A stretch of 64,000 bases of DNA from Euglena gracilis (GCA_039621445.1 CP154955.1:35443123-35507122); one strand, 5' to 3'. Positions 46,950 to 57,953 are shown, numbered from the stretch's first letter. Notes: generated from the letters alone by a model not told the origin. Made by a program: numbers and translations.

Positions 46950-47995
46950 CTACTTCTTCTTGGCTGCCTTGCCCTTGGGAGCCGGCTTGGCTTTGGCAGC
47001 GGCAGCTGCAGCAGCTGCCTTGGCGGCAGCTTCGGCAGCAGCTTTCTTTGCGGCTTCCTTGTTGATCACATCCAACTCCTTCTTCCTGCGTCCTGCCACC
47101 TGGCGCAGCAGAGCGGCCTTTGTCCTCTGCCGGTTCAGGGTCTTCCTCCTCTCCACCAAATGGTTGTACGCCTCGCGCTCAGCCTTGCTTTGTGCAAGCT
47201 TCTTGAGGATCTTCCTCTTCTTGTTTGCACGGCGGCGAATGACCGCAGGAGTGATCTGAAGAAAAAAAAGAGAGAGAGCAAGAAGCAACAGAAGGATCAT
47301 CACACCAAACGCTGAATCTTTGGGGCCTTGCTCCGGGCCTTCTTGTTGTCCTTTGCTGGCAGTTCGCGACGAATGACAAATTTGCGAACATCGTCCTCCT
47401 TAGTCAAGTTAAACAAACGACGGATCTTGGATGCCCTCTTTGGTCCCAGGCGGCGAGGCACCGTTGTGTCAGTCAGGCCCTCGATTTTTTCCTCTCCCTG
47501 GGGCAGAAAAGTCATTGGATAAATTTTGAAAGGTTTTGCAAACCTCGGTCACAATCTTCAAATTCAGGAGTGCAATGTCCTGACTCACGATGCAACCACG
47601 AATGGTCTTGCGGCGGCGCTCTCCAGACCGAACCCGCCATTTCCTGCAGCCGACAGTGCCACCCTTCAGAAGAAGCTTCACTCGGCTGTTGACCAGGACA
47701 CCCTGCTTCATTGGGAAACCCTGCTTGTCACAGCCACCTGGGTTCAATTGCAAATTGAAATAATAATTTACAAAAAGGAAAGGCACACCAACAATCTTGA
47801 AAACATAGCCCTTCCACTTATCATCAAGAATTTCACCGTCAAATTCTTGCGCCAGGCGCTTATCATTCAGCTGCACCAATTTTTTCTCGTCATCAATTTC
47901 AAACTGCTTGATTGTACCACATTGGGGTGATGCGACTAGGGTGCGGGAAATTTTCAAAAAAAACAATCCAGCTCTTACACACTGTTGAACTTCAT
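46950..47995 (-). CDS. RPS6: 40S ribosomal protein S6 (eS6), five exons
   Basis: A component of the small cytosolic ribosomal subunit. Exons (minus strand, 5' to 3'): 47,995-47,983; 47,935-47,789; 47,737-47,544; 47,497-47,306; 47,255-46,950. They total 852 nt, 283 residues plus TAG. Introns are 47, 51, 46 and 50 bp, with donors GTGTGT, GTGTGC, GTTTGC and GTGTGA and acceptors TAG/CAG. Conserved eS6 blocks: [12 protein letters not shown], the [13 protein letters not shown] segment, [41 protein letters not shown]. The start ATG gives MKFN, as in the family. The protein is longer than the ~249 residues of animals. Its C-terminus ends in an Ala/Lys-rich tail with no serine, so the usual S6-kinase phosphoserine cluster is absent. 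Upstream 48,000-48,250 shows no TATA-like box. Unlike the GC-rich neighbours, its codon use is balanced. Confidence 0.95.
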
Positions 47996-48310
47996 TGCAG
48001 GGAAATTGCCCGCGCGACGACCTTCGCTACCACGGGAATGCTTTGATCAAATCAAGCAACGTTGTCCACAACCCATACACCACGGAGTGATTAAAAGGCG
48101 TCCTTTCAAATCAGTCGAATACTGACCAGTTAATTCTGTCAAACCCCACCGTTTTAAAAGCACCTGACCAGAACAGTTGAAGACCGCACAGGTGCGTTGT
48201 ATTTCTTCCATACTGGGCACATTCTCGTTCTTCCTCTCCCAATCTTCCTCTCTTCAAATTAACCAGACAAAAAAATCACACGCACTACCCCCCCCCCCTA
48301 AATGACCCTA

Positions 48311-48850
48311 TTAATGTTGCTTCAGGACCCCCAAAGGGTCATCTAGGGGGGGTGATTTAGGGGGGGGATACTTTTCCCACTTGAAAAATTGCTCTGCCGT
48401 GGGCGTCCGTTTCACAGCACTATGAAGCAGACTACTCTTTCTTTTGTCCCCCGGGTCCGAATGCCCGACTCCCGGGCTCAAGGGGGCGGTGGTTGCGACC
48501 AGTTCCACAGTCGTGGATTTGGTTGCTGCTGGTGGGGCATGCAACATCCGCTTCCAACTTTTTTCCCCTTCCACCAGTTTGCTGTCTGCTTTTGTTCTTT
48601 TGTTCGTACTCGTTCTATCCACCATTTCCTCAGACTTGAGACGTTTTTTCATCATGGTGTGCAAACTGCACACTGGTGAAATGTTCCACACTCTGAAGTT
48701 GCCAGCCCAAAAAACCGAGTGGGCCACCAATGAGTAGAAATGGAAGTGGCACTTCTGGAAGCCAAGAAACGGACGTTGTCCCCAGTTCCAATATCTGCCC
48801 CTGTTGTTCCCACACCGGTCGGAAGCGGGCAGGATGCCCGACTGAAGCAA
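48311..48850 (-). CDS. hypothetical protein fragment, Lys/Ser/Pro-rich
   Basis: Not recognised. The lower part reads MMKKRLKSEEMVDRTSTNK, then WKRMLHAPPAATKSTTVEL and KRTPTAEQFFKWEKYPPP, hydrophilic and plausible as a disordered coding tail; the upper part is less protein-like. Another short minus-strand frame just upstream (49,219-48,980) contains ELGPETSLAELRTPTNMG and could be an exon of the same gene. No splice junction joining them was confirmed. It may also be a transposon remnant: G/C-tract pairs typical of MITEs abut its 3' end at 48,290-48,372. Confidence 0.3.
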   Translation of the reverse strand: MLQSGILPASDRCGNNRGRYWNWGQRPFLGFQKCHFHFYSLVAHSVFWAGNFRVWNISPVCSLHTMMKKRLKSEEMVDRTSTNKRTKADSKLVEGEKSWKRMLHAPPAATKSTTVELVATTAPLSPGVGHSDPGDKRKSSLLHSAVKRTPTAEQFFKWEKYPPPKSPPLDDPLGVLKQH

Positions 48851-49542
48851 GAAAGGAAAGAAGGGAGTTGGATGTGAGGCAGTCCGTGAACGTTCTCAAT
48901 TATCGTGCCACACACTCAATCAACAGTACACTGGAACTCTTCCCGGAAATTTCAAAGTCCACCCTTTTGCGAAACCCCATATTTTGCAAAGGCAAAACCC
49001 CTGAAAAAGGCTCTGGAAAACACGGTTGGTTGGAAATGACAACCTGGCCACCCCCTGAAATTCCAACATCTGTCCCATATTTGTGGGGGTTCTGAGTTCA
49101 GCCAAACTGGTTTCGGGTCCCAACTCCCTGTGCCCCGAAACTCCAATCGTCAGATTTGCCATCTGAGATTGGGCCAATGGCTGATCATCAAAGAAAACGT
49201 TCCGAGCTGGCATTTCCAACCAAAATTTCCGGCTGAAGGCTGGAGGAAAAACCTCTGCTTACCATGTTTCACACCCGTGCTGCCATGTCCCACGGCGTGC
49301 TAGGGTGAAGCGGAAACCCCCGCCCCGGGCCAGTTTCCGGCGTAAGATCGTTTTTTGGCTCCTCAAGCCGACTTGTGTCGGAAATTTTTTCCCATTCTGG
49401 CCCCCCCTGTGGCCGAAACTGGGCCATCATTTCAGGAGAAACTTCCCTGTGGACCCTCCCCGACTCCTGAGGGGGGTATCACTGGGATCTCCAAAGGGGG
49501 GGGATAAAAAGAGATAAAAAATGGAGAGATAAAAATGCACTT

Positions 49543-50630
49543 TTTCCCAAAAAAGCATTGCAAAAAAATTTTCCCCCAACCCTCCATGACGTTTTTTGTT
49601 TTTTTTTTAAAAACATATTTTTTTAAAAAAATTTTGTTTCAAAAAAAACAAGCCGTCAACCTTGGCTGCAGCCGCCCCCCCCCCCCCGGTGGGGGGGTTC
49701 GCAAAACCTTAGAGAGATGTATGGAAGCCATCCCAATTTCCATTCTTTGACCATGCACAAATTTGTATGATTTGATTTTTTCCTTTACTTTGGATCACCA
49801 AGAAAATGCGCCGTGCCAGCCCCACAGTGTTCCCCCGTGACCATAACCAAAACCTTGTGGGCTTTTTCTGTCTTTTTTTGTTGAAAAAAAATGCTAAGTA
49901 TTCATCAAAAACACAAAGCAAACAACATCCAAAAAAAACAAGTGGCAAACTATGGCTCCACCCCATGGTTTCACTGTTGTTGATATTGTTGTTGTTGTTG
50001 TTCTTGTTGTTGTTGTTGTTGTTGTTGTTGCTGCCTTTGGGGTTTCAACCCCTCCATTCTCAGCTGAACCAGTGAGAGCCAACACCAGGGTTGAAGTTTT
50101 TTTTGTTTTTTTTAAAAAAACAAAAAACATGTTTTTTTTAAAAAAAAACGCATTTTTTTTGAAAAAGCAAAAATTGACCTTTTTCCTTGCGAAACCGCCA
50201 TTTTTTGAGGAAAATTTTTCGGGTGTGGTTCGGGTCACGGGGGGTGGTCACGGGGGGGGACGGGGGAACACCACATTTTCGGTGGGCAAATTAGGAATCA
50301 CCGAAAACGAATTTTGGGGGGAAAATCCTTTTTGGCTCCAAATTAGGAATCCCCCAACCTAAAATTAGTGTTTTGACACCAAATTAGGCATCACCAATCA
50401 AAATTTTGCAAAATTTATGCCTCAAAATTTGGAATCTACCTGAATATTTTGTCAAATTAGGCATCACCAGCCAAGTTTTTTTCAAAAAAACATTGCAAAA
50501 AATTTCCCCCAAACCCTCCATGACGTTTTTTTTTTTAAAAAAAAACATATTTTTTTAAAAAAAACATGTTTTTTTTGTTTCAAAAAAAACAAGCCGTCAA
50601 CCTTGGCCAACACCCCCCCCCTGGGTGTCA
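49543..50630. repeat. pair of direct repeats (~145 bp) bracketing ~790 bp
   Basis: 49,543-49,690 and 50,480-50,630 share CATTGCAAAAAA, CCCTCCATGACGTTTTTT, A/T tracts, and CAAGCCGTCAACCTTGGC followed by a C-tract. Between them lie (GTT)n at 49,977-50,030, a repeated A/T-tract stretch at 50,095-50,170 and TTAGGCATCACCAAT-type units (50,385; 50,459). LTR-like spacing but no coding signal. Confidence 0.6.
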
Positions 50631-50899
50631 TTTCTCACAGTTTCTGGGTCGAAAAGGGGGTTTTGGGGTGAGATTTGGCCTGTGGTTGCCTGAGTTTGGG
50701 AGCCCCACCCCCCTACCCCTTTTCCACTTTTGGGGATGCAAACCTCCACCACCTCTTCTTGGCTTGATTGTTTGTTCTCAATTGGACTTTCCATTTGCAA
50801 ATGCAATTCCAACACTTGAATTCACAATGATAATTATTTGTAATTGCAACAATTGACAATTGACAAAGGAAAATAGAGGAACACCCTGTGAGAGAAAAT

Positions 50900-51860
50900 A
50901 TCATTTTGATGCCCTTGATGGGCAGTTAAATTTAGATTGAGTGCGCTGATTCCTAAGTGCTCTCAAAACCCAAATCCTAGCCCATTGCATCAAAATCAAC
51001 CAACCCAAGTCAAAATCAAGGTTTCCCCCCTTGATTTTGATAAATTATGCTGAATTCCATCATTATTGAGCTTTGCAAACCCCTGCAAAAACTCCAGGAA
51101 CTCAGGCGCCAATCTCAGAAAAATCTGTTCCAAGCGCTTGCAAGCGCTCTCACCAAATCCAACATTTTCCCTTAAAACCAAAGGGAAAATGCAGAAAAAG
51201 CTTAAAAACATACTAAATAGACCTGCAATGACCCGCAAATGGGAGCCTGATAGGTTTGAGGTTATGAGTTTTATGAAGGTGGGGGTGAAGGTAATGAAGG
51301 AAAGGTGATGAAGGCTATGAAGGTAATGATGGCAATGAAGACGATGAAGGTAATGGAGGTAAAAGAATACCCAAATGATCTTGAAAGGACCCCCTTTCGA
51401 GCCAAAAATGCGTGTTTTCTGTTCCGAAAACAGCCATTTCCCCCAGGACCCCCCAAGGTCCCTTTGGGAATACCTAGCATCACTCAATCTCTCTCCTTGC
51501 ACAACCAAACCATGGGCGCCCTAGGAGAGGGAATATTAATGGAAATCTTTAGAAAGCCTTAAAATTAGAGCTAAACCGCCCTCTAAAGGCCTTCTAAAAA
51601 GAAAAAACTCCGCCGCCCGGCGGTCGACCTCAAAACGTCGTCAGACGTGTTGAGAGACGTGAGATAGGACCTGAGACCGGGTCATGGTTGTCCGTGAGCG
51701 TGGGCAATCAGCAAATGGGCAGGTGTCATGTGAAGCAAAGGAAAATCTCGGACCAGCGTTAGACGGCAGGTCTGGTTGCGAATTGTTCTGGTTGAGAATG
51801 GTGTGGGGGACAGGGAGGCCAAAGCCATTTCCATCGGCCCGCCCCCCTGGATAAGCCCCT
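50900..51860. other. no gene recognised
   Basis: Moderate-GC sequence with short open frames only. Small GAAGG/ATGAAGG-type repeats occur at 51,270-51,360 (GATGAAGGTAATG units). Confidence 0.4.
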
Positions 51861-51884
51861 TTGGACTTTGCCATTTCGGCCAAA

Positions 51885-52265
51885 AAAATGTCAATTTTCA
51901 AAACATCTCCAAAATGAAGCCAAATCAAAGCCCTTGGAACGCCCCATCTGCTGGTATTTTTATTTCCCCGCAACTCCCCGCCTACCCCGAGATACGGCCA
52001 TTTTCGTCCCGGATGGCCGTTCTGTGCACTTTTCCCCCTGTCCGACTTGGCCGTTTTCGGCCAAATTCGGCCAAAAATCAATATTTTCAAAACATCTCCA
52101 AAATGATGCAAGATCAAAGGCATCCGGAGACCTAAATTGAACCCCTTGGAACGCTCTATCTACTGGGATTTTGGTTTCCCCGCAGCTCACCGCCCAGCCC
52201 GAGATACGGCCGTTTTTCGGCCAATTTCGGCCATTTTGTACACTTTTTCTACTGTCCGACTTGGC
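51885..52265. repeat. tandem duplication, ~187-bp unit, two copies
   Basis: Both copies contain TTTTCAAAACATCTCCAAAA, CCTTGGAACGC, TTTCCCCGCA, CCCGAGATACGGCC and CTGTCCGACTTGGCCGTTTT in the same order. They abut the 161-bp satellite that follows. Confidence 0.8.
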
Positions 52266-52289
52266 CGTTTTCGACAAAAATGTCGAAAA

Positions 52290-53115
52290 ATTTAGATTTT
52301 TTTTTGCCCGAAACGATGTTTTTTGGCCTCCCGGACCCGTAAAAACTGTTTTTGAGCCGAAAATGAGCGTTTTTCGACCCGCCAGCCCCCCGTTTTGGGC
52401 CGCCAACCCATTGACTTTGGGTCAAAGCCGGGTCAAAAAAGTCGAAAAAAAATCGAAATTTTTTTTCCCGAACCGATGTTTTTTGGCCTCCCGAACCCGG
52501 AAAACCTGTTTTTGGGCCGAAAATGAGCGTTTTTCGACCCGCCAGCGCTCCGTTTTGGGCCGCCAACCCATTGACTTCGGGCCAAACCCGGGTCAAAAAA
52601 GTCAAACGATGTTTTTTGGCCTCCCGGAGCCGGAAAACCTGTTTTGGTGCCGAAAATGAGTGTTTTTCGACCTGCCAACCCATTGACTTCGGGCCAAACC
52701 CGGGTCAAAAAAGTCAAACGATGTTTTTTGGCCTCCCGGACCCGGAAAACGCGTTTTTGAGCCGAAAATGAGCGTTTCTCGACCCGCCAGCGCCACGTTT
52801 TGGGCCGCCAACCCATTGATTTCGGGCCAAACCCGGGTCAAAAAAGTCGAAAAAAATGGGAAAAATTTTTTGCCCGAAACGATGTTTACTGGACTCCCGG
52901 ACCCGGAAAAACTGTTTTTTTGAGCCGAAAATGAGCGTTTTTCGACCCGCCAGCGCCACGTTTTGGGCCGCCAACCCATTGACTTTGGGTCAAACCCGGG
53001 TCAAAAAAGTCGAAAAATTGAGAATTTTTTTTGCCCAAAACGATGTTTTTTGCCCTCCCGGACTCGGAAAACCCGTTTTTGAGCCGAAAATGAGCGATTT
53101 TTGACCCCTTGGCCT
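52290..53115. repeat. satellite array, 160/161-bp unit with two shortened units
   Basis: The anchor CGATGTTTTTTGGCCTCCCG (or close variant) occurs at 52,314, 52,474, 52,607, 52,719, 52,880 and 53,041. Spacings are 160, 133, 112, 161 and 161 bp. Each full unit also carries GAGCCGAAAATGAGCG, TTTTGGGCCGCCAACCC and GGGTCAAAAAAGTC. The short units lack internal segments. Open frames through it are repeat artefacts. Confidence 0.9.
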
Positions 53116-54382
53116 CCCGTTTCAGGCACAAAATCCTTGCGTTTCAGTCCAAAGAGCTCCAGGGAGTGGCTGGTATATATAGGGGGGGGGGGTCAATGAA
53201 GGGGTGAGGCGCGCTTATTAAGAGCCAGCACTATTCAAAACCTGGTCGGCGACGTGGGGGGTAGATTTGGCCTGGGGGGGGGGTTGTGGGCAGACCCTAG
53301 GGTCGCCAAAGGTCGCCATGGTCGCCAAAGGTCGTGGGCAGGTCGATGTCAAAAAATGCGCTCCACGGCAAATTAGCGCAACATACACACAAAAGGTGTT
53401 GCACACACAAGGGATTTTTTTTTTTAGGGCCCTGGAACAGTTGCCTACGCCGCTACAATGCAAAAAAGACTGAGTAGGAAATACCCATAGCGACCTTTGG
53501 CGACCTTTGCCCGGGAGCCCGGCGACGTGATGTACTTCGGCAACATTCATGAGAGCGGGTTGGTCTTCAGGGCCTGGAAAGGCGGGAGACGAATTGTCGG
53601 TAGGGGTAGCCAGGATTTCCGCTGTACAGCAGGAAGTGTGGGTTGAAACAAGGAGGAGAGGTTTCCGAAGGGAGGAGGTCTGATGTAATTTGCACAAACA
53701 AAGCGTGCAGAGGAAGAAGCTCCCCTCCGTTGGGCGGAATAGAAAATTGCCCAAGTGTCGCAGCCAAATTGTGCGGCCACAAAATTCCTGCTCCACGCGT
53801 ATTTCCTGTGCCGCAGGCCGATGGTCCAAAAACGTGCGGATTGGCTACGCCAATGGCTCAGGTACACCCCCTTGGGGACCGCGGGCTGGGAGGTTGACTA
53901 GTGTCGCAGCGAAGCGATGGATACCGGCCCGGAAAAATCCTCCCCCCCCCCGCTGGACGACACGTTTCCAGGCGAAAACAAGACCACTGGAGACGGTTCC
54001 TGGACACCCGATGATGGATGGTCCGAGAGGGATGGACAGATAGCTTGTGGGGAAGCCATCCGGGTCCCGTCCCATCAGGGCTCGGCTGGGGAAGGGGCAG
54101 GACAGGGGGCAGGGCGGGTGTTCGCCTGAAGGCCAGGGCTGGGCCGGCAGCCGGGGGGAGGGCGGAAAATTGCTCAAAAAAAACCGTGCAGTCTTCCGAG
54201 CCCTGGCCTTCCCACAGCAGTGCCTGGTGCAGGGCTGGTGGAAGGCGCTGCCAAGTCTGTACGGGAATCGGCCCATACCGACTCGGCAAAGCCATCCCAG
54301 ACCAGCTGCGGGTCACCACAACTTTAATCTGGGCGCCCCCGACCGGGCCAGGCAGGCCAGGGGTGGTGGAGGGGGGGGGGGG

Positions 54383-55487
54383 CTAGGGCAGGAGGGAGAC
54401 CAGGAGGGGGAGGGGCAGCTGAAAATCGCCTCCTGGGCGGGTGGGGCAAGAAAACTGGGGAATAGGGGGCTGAGAGGGGATGCTGGCTCCAAGGCCTATT
54501 TTGGGGCTGTCAAAGGCAGATCTTGCGACATTTTTGGAAACAGGACGGGGAGGACCAAACCCAGAACCTTGGACTTTTGTTGAGCCAACACTGGGAGGAC
54601 CAAACCCAGAACCCAGGACATTTGTTGAGCCAACACTGGGAGAGCCAAAGCCAGGACCAAACCCAAAACCTTGAACATTTGCTGAGCCAACACTGGGAGA
54701 GCCAAAACCAGGAACAGGAGCATTTGTGAAATCAAAATTGTGGCTACCAGAACCATTTGCTGCAGAACTCCTTTGTCCAAAATTCAAAATTTGTCCAACA
54801 TTCCTGGATTGAAATTTTTTCCAATGAACCACACCCCAGACAAAGGCACAACAGTGGCAAGAGAATCCACAGGGACATTGTGACCAGTTTGCTGGGGGGT
54901 GTTGTGTGCCACATTGGGGGGGCCAGATCCCAGCAAATCAGGTACATGGGGCACATTTTGGGTGGAAGAGGGGGTGATTGGGCTCACAGGGGGGGGGGAG
55001 AACACATTGAACCAAAGATGGGGGCAAATTGGGGGGAGAGGGGACAAAGGGAGCAACCAACCAGCCGAAGCTGGGAGTAGAGGGCTGCGGCAAGGGGGGG
55101 GGCAGTCGCTGTTAAACGCTTCAGCTGTTTTCGTAGTTCATCTTCTTCTGCTTTCTATTTCCTTTCTTCTACCTTCATTCTGGCTTGTAATTGTTTCAGC
55201 TCCATGTATAAATTGAAGATTGTTCGATGTCGCTTGTCAGGCCACTTGCTTTTGCCCTTCAGCACTGCTCTGGACTGCTCCTCTGGCTGCCTTGGAGGGG
55301 GTGCCCTCCAAAGCACCCCCTTGGAGGGTGCCTTGGAGGGCACCCTCCAAGGTGCCCTCCAAGGTACCTCATTGACACTCTGCACTGAAGCCGGACTGAG
55401 GGTGATGTCCATTGGGTCTTCGACATCAACAGTAATCTCAGCAGGGATATCTTCAGACCCCACTAGGGGCTTTGCATTGTCCGACAT
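54383..55487 (-). CDS. FG-repeat protein fragment (nucleoporin-like), frames not joined
   Basis: The minus-strand frame 54,832-54,383 has repeats such as GFGSPSVGSANVQGFGFGP and LGSGFGPPSVGSTKVQ. They contain five or more FG dipeptides in GFGS/GFGP context, as in FG nucleoporins. Upstream, from ATG at 55,487, another frame reads MSDNAKPLVGSEDIPAEI, a Pro/Ala/Arg-rich part and a charged helix (RTIFNLYMELKQLQARMKVE). Pro/Asn-rich sequence between them (55,056-54,784) is in a third frame. Short introns could connect them but were not resolved. A tandem DNA repeat underlies the FG part. Alternative: a gag-like low-complexity protein of a transposon. Confidence 0.38.
55290..55370. repeat. short GGAGGGTGCC/GGCACCCTCC repeats
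   Basis: CTTGGAGGG and its complement CCCTCCAAG repeat about eight times, giving a self-complementary cluster inside the FG-gene upstream frame (encodes Ala/Pro/Ser/Lys). Confidence 0.8.
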
Positions 55488-56209
55488 GACATGCAGACGA
55501 AAAAATAGACACCCAGAAAGTGCAAAAACTTCGCGAAGCCTGGCACTCTCTACCAGATCCTGTACCAATGTCTTCTTTGCAGGGAAATCAGCCTGAAAGG
55601 CTTCTATCCATTACTATACATTGTTTTGGAATGCAAACACCCATTGGTTACCTGATGGTCTGATTAGATTGAACGGACAAAAGGAGGATGTGATCATGAC
55701 GAAAGATGGGGGGATATGTTTCAGAAGGTTTGAGTGGTGATGATGAAACTTTTTTGCAATAGTTCGGGCATCCTCGCGCATGTTGAAAAACAATGAAGAA
55801 CATCACATTCTAATACGAAAACTGTGTCCAGAACGGCGGTTCGGGCGTGAAGCCGTGTTCTAGAACGCCGGTTCTTATGGTTAGGAAATTTTAGCTGGAC
55901 CCCTTGGGTTTTTTCAGAATTACGATTTTTGGACCCTTTTCGCAAATTCCAAAATCCACTGTTCACCTGCCATGTTGCCGCTTGATCGATAACCCTTCTC
56001 AAGGGTTTTAGATGGCCTTAGATTTCAGCCCTGCTGCATGGTATTCTATTTCAGAAAATCCCCAGATTTGGCCAAATGGAAATTGTTGCACAAAATACCC
56101 CAATTTCTGGCCAAATACCCCCCAAAAAGTGCTCAGATATGATTGCCTCATGTCTACAAACCATTTTGGACACTTTTTGGCACTTTTCATTTTCGGTCCC
56201 CAGGACGCC

Positions 56210-56310
56210 GTTTTCCCGCCCGAACCGGCGTTCTGGACACCGGTTCGGCACAGAAATTTTTGTGCCGAACCGGCGTCCAGAACGCCGGTTCGGGCGTGAA
56301 GCCAGAGCCC
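56210..56310. repeat. nested hairpins with GAACCGGCG motifs
   Basis: CCGGTTCGGCACA at 56,239 pairs with TGTGCCGAACCGG at 56,263 around a short A/T loop. Outer GGCGTTCTGGAC pairs with GTCCAGAACGCC. A related segment, GAACGGCGGTTCGGGCGTG, lies at 55,832 and another near 56,284. Confidence 0.85.
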
Positions 56311-56394
56311 CATACACGGTTTCAACATCACAATGGCCATTAAAGCCTTTTTTCATCCATTCGGGGTCCTCCATTCGTCTAACATCTTTTTGTA

Positions 56395-56594
56395 GCCCCC
56401 CCCCCCAAATAACACCCCCCCCCCCCGGTGTTATTTGGGCACCCGAACTGGGGCCCCAGGGGGGGGGGTTATTTGGGGGGGTTATTTTTACATGGAAAAC
56501 CAAAGGAAAACAGGGGCTGGTGTTGTTTGGGCGCTCGAAATCGGCCCCCGAGGGGGGGGTGTTATTTGGGGGGGGGTGTTATTTGGGGGGAGTT
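56395..56594. mobile_element. TA-flanked C/G-tract MITE, copy 4
   Basis: The left C-tract with CAAATAACACCCC is the inverse of the right GGTGTTATTTGGGG plus GAGTT; TA flanks at 56,393-56,394 and 56,595-56,596. About 200 bp, the shortest copy in the window. Confidence 0.72.
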
Positions 56595-57895
56595 TAACAA
56601 AATGTGTCTTCTGTGTGCGTGCCAGTTAGGCAGGGCCCTAAATAGCCACCTGGGTTTCTGAAACGATGAGAAGTTATACACAAACAAAAACTGTGTGGGA
56701 AACTTCTTTGAGGGAGGATGCCCCTGAACCATCGCCCTCGAAATGAAGGACGACGAATGCAATAACAGCCAAGAGGGTTGGCTTAGAAAATTGCAAATTC
56801 ACGGGGGAAGAAAGATGATGGAGGAGGGCCCGCCCCCCAACCCTTGCGCCTTCGGCGCAAGGGTTGGGGGGGGGTTCGGGAGCTCAAGGCCGTGAGGCCG
56901 GACTTCGTCACCCATGCCCGTGGCCCCAAAAAGAGCAGGATATTTTTTGGTATTGAAAACTTTACAAAACACAAATACTGCGAAAACGACGAACTTTTCT
57001 GACCCCCTGAAACTTCGGCATTTGCGTCAGTGATTTGTTTTTGGGCCGGAAGACGCACGAGCCTCCCGCCCGCGCATCCAATTTCGTGTCTGATTAAGCA
57101 CACTACTGCTACTGAAAAAAGTGTTGTTTCTGCTTGGCCATTTTGGATTTGTGGACGTGGCCCTTGCCGCGAAAGACGCAATACTTTGAGCTCTTTTTTT
57201 GGCCAGCTTTTGATTGCTGCCTTCAAAAAAGGAATCCCAACGCTACAGCACGTGTTTTTGGAGAAGGCAGTTCGACGACCTTTCCCCCCCCCCTAAGCTT
57301 AGGATGTTGGGGCCTTACGGATTGAACCTGCGCCGTGTTGCCAAAACATCTATGTCGCAAACATTATGTCGGGCTTTTCCCGAACCCTCTGAAAGGTTTT
57401 TTTGTACTTTTGCTCAACTTGCTTTTTGCTGTGCTTGTTAAAATGTCAACAAAACAAATTTGTTGGTTTCCACTTTTCTTCCTTTCCTCCACTTCCAAAT
57501 TTCAGGATGATGTTTTCATCATTTGGAACAGAGTGCAGTGAAAGAAATTTCAAACAATCACCCCCACGCAAAACGGCATCAGTTAGATTCGCTGGGGGAG
57601 CTGTGTGGTTTTTTGTTCTGTTTGTACCCTGTAATTTCTTTTTCATCACAAGGTTTTTTCGAAAGATTTGTCGAGACATGCTGCTGTTTTTTGAGGAACA
57701 AGAAAGTTCCAGTTTTCCGAAAAGAATTTCTGTTTCTTCTCCCCCCCCCGACGGAAATGACGGGGAACTCTGCAGAAAACCGCCAGCAATTTTTTTCCAC
57801 AACTGGGTGTGGTGTCTGAACAAAAAAGCAAAAAAGCAAATTGACAAAATATGCCACGCTAAGTCACAAATTACCTTGAACAAACAGGACACACT

Positions 57896-57953
57896 CTACT
57901 TCTTCACTTCCCATTCCTCGTTAACGTTGAATGTTGAATGACGTCCAGCAGGC
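57896..57953 (-). CDS. possible terminal exon of an unknown gene
   Basis: A TTTTTTTTGCAG acceptor is followed by a frame reading PAGRHSTFNVNEEWEVKK and TAG. It looks like a natural acidic/basic C-terminus, but no upstream exon was found and no family is recognised. The rest of 57,000-59,000 shows only short open frames. Confidence 0.3.

Noticed and set aside
52160-52980. Overlapping minus-strand frames with repeated 'VFRVREAKKHRLTF'-like peptides
   Set aside because: They follow the 161-bp satellite unit and shift frame with the shortened units, as expected for non-coding tandem DNA.
57134-57226. Minus-strand frame reminiscent of eS30 (FRGKGHVHKSKMAKQ)
   Set aside because: Only a few scattered matches, no upstream exon and a stop soon after; likely chance.
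57301-57360. Peptide GPYGLNLRRVAKTS resembling the end of ribosomal protein uS14
   Set aside because: The zinc-binding cysteines and the conserved C-terminal residues are missing and no other exon fits.
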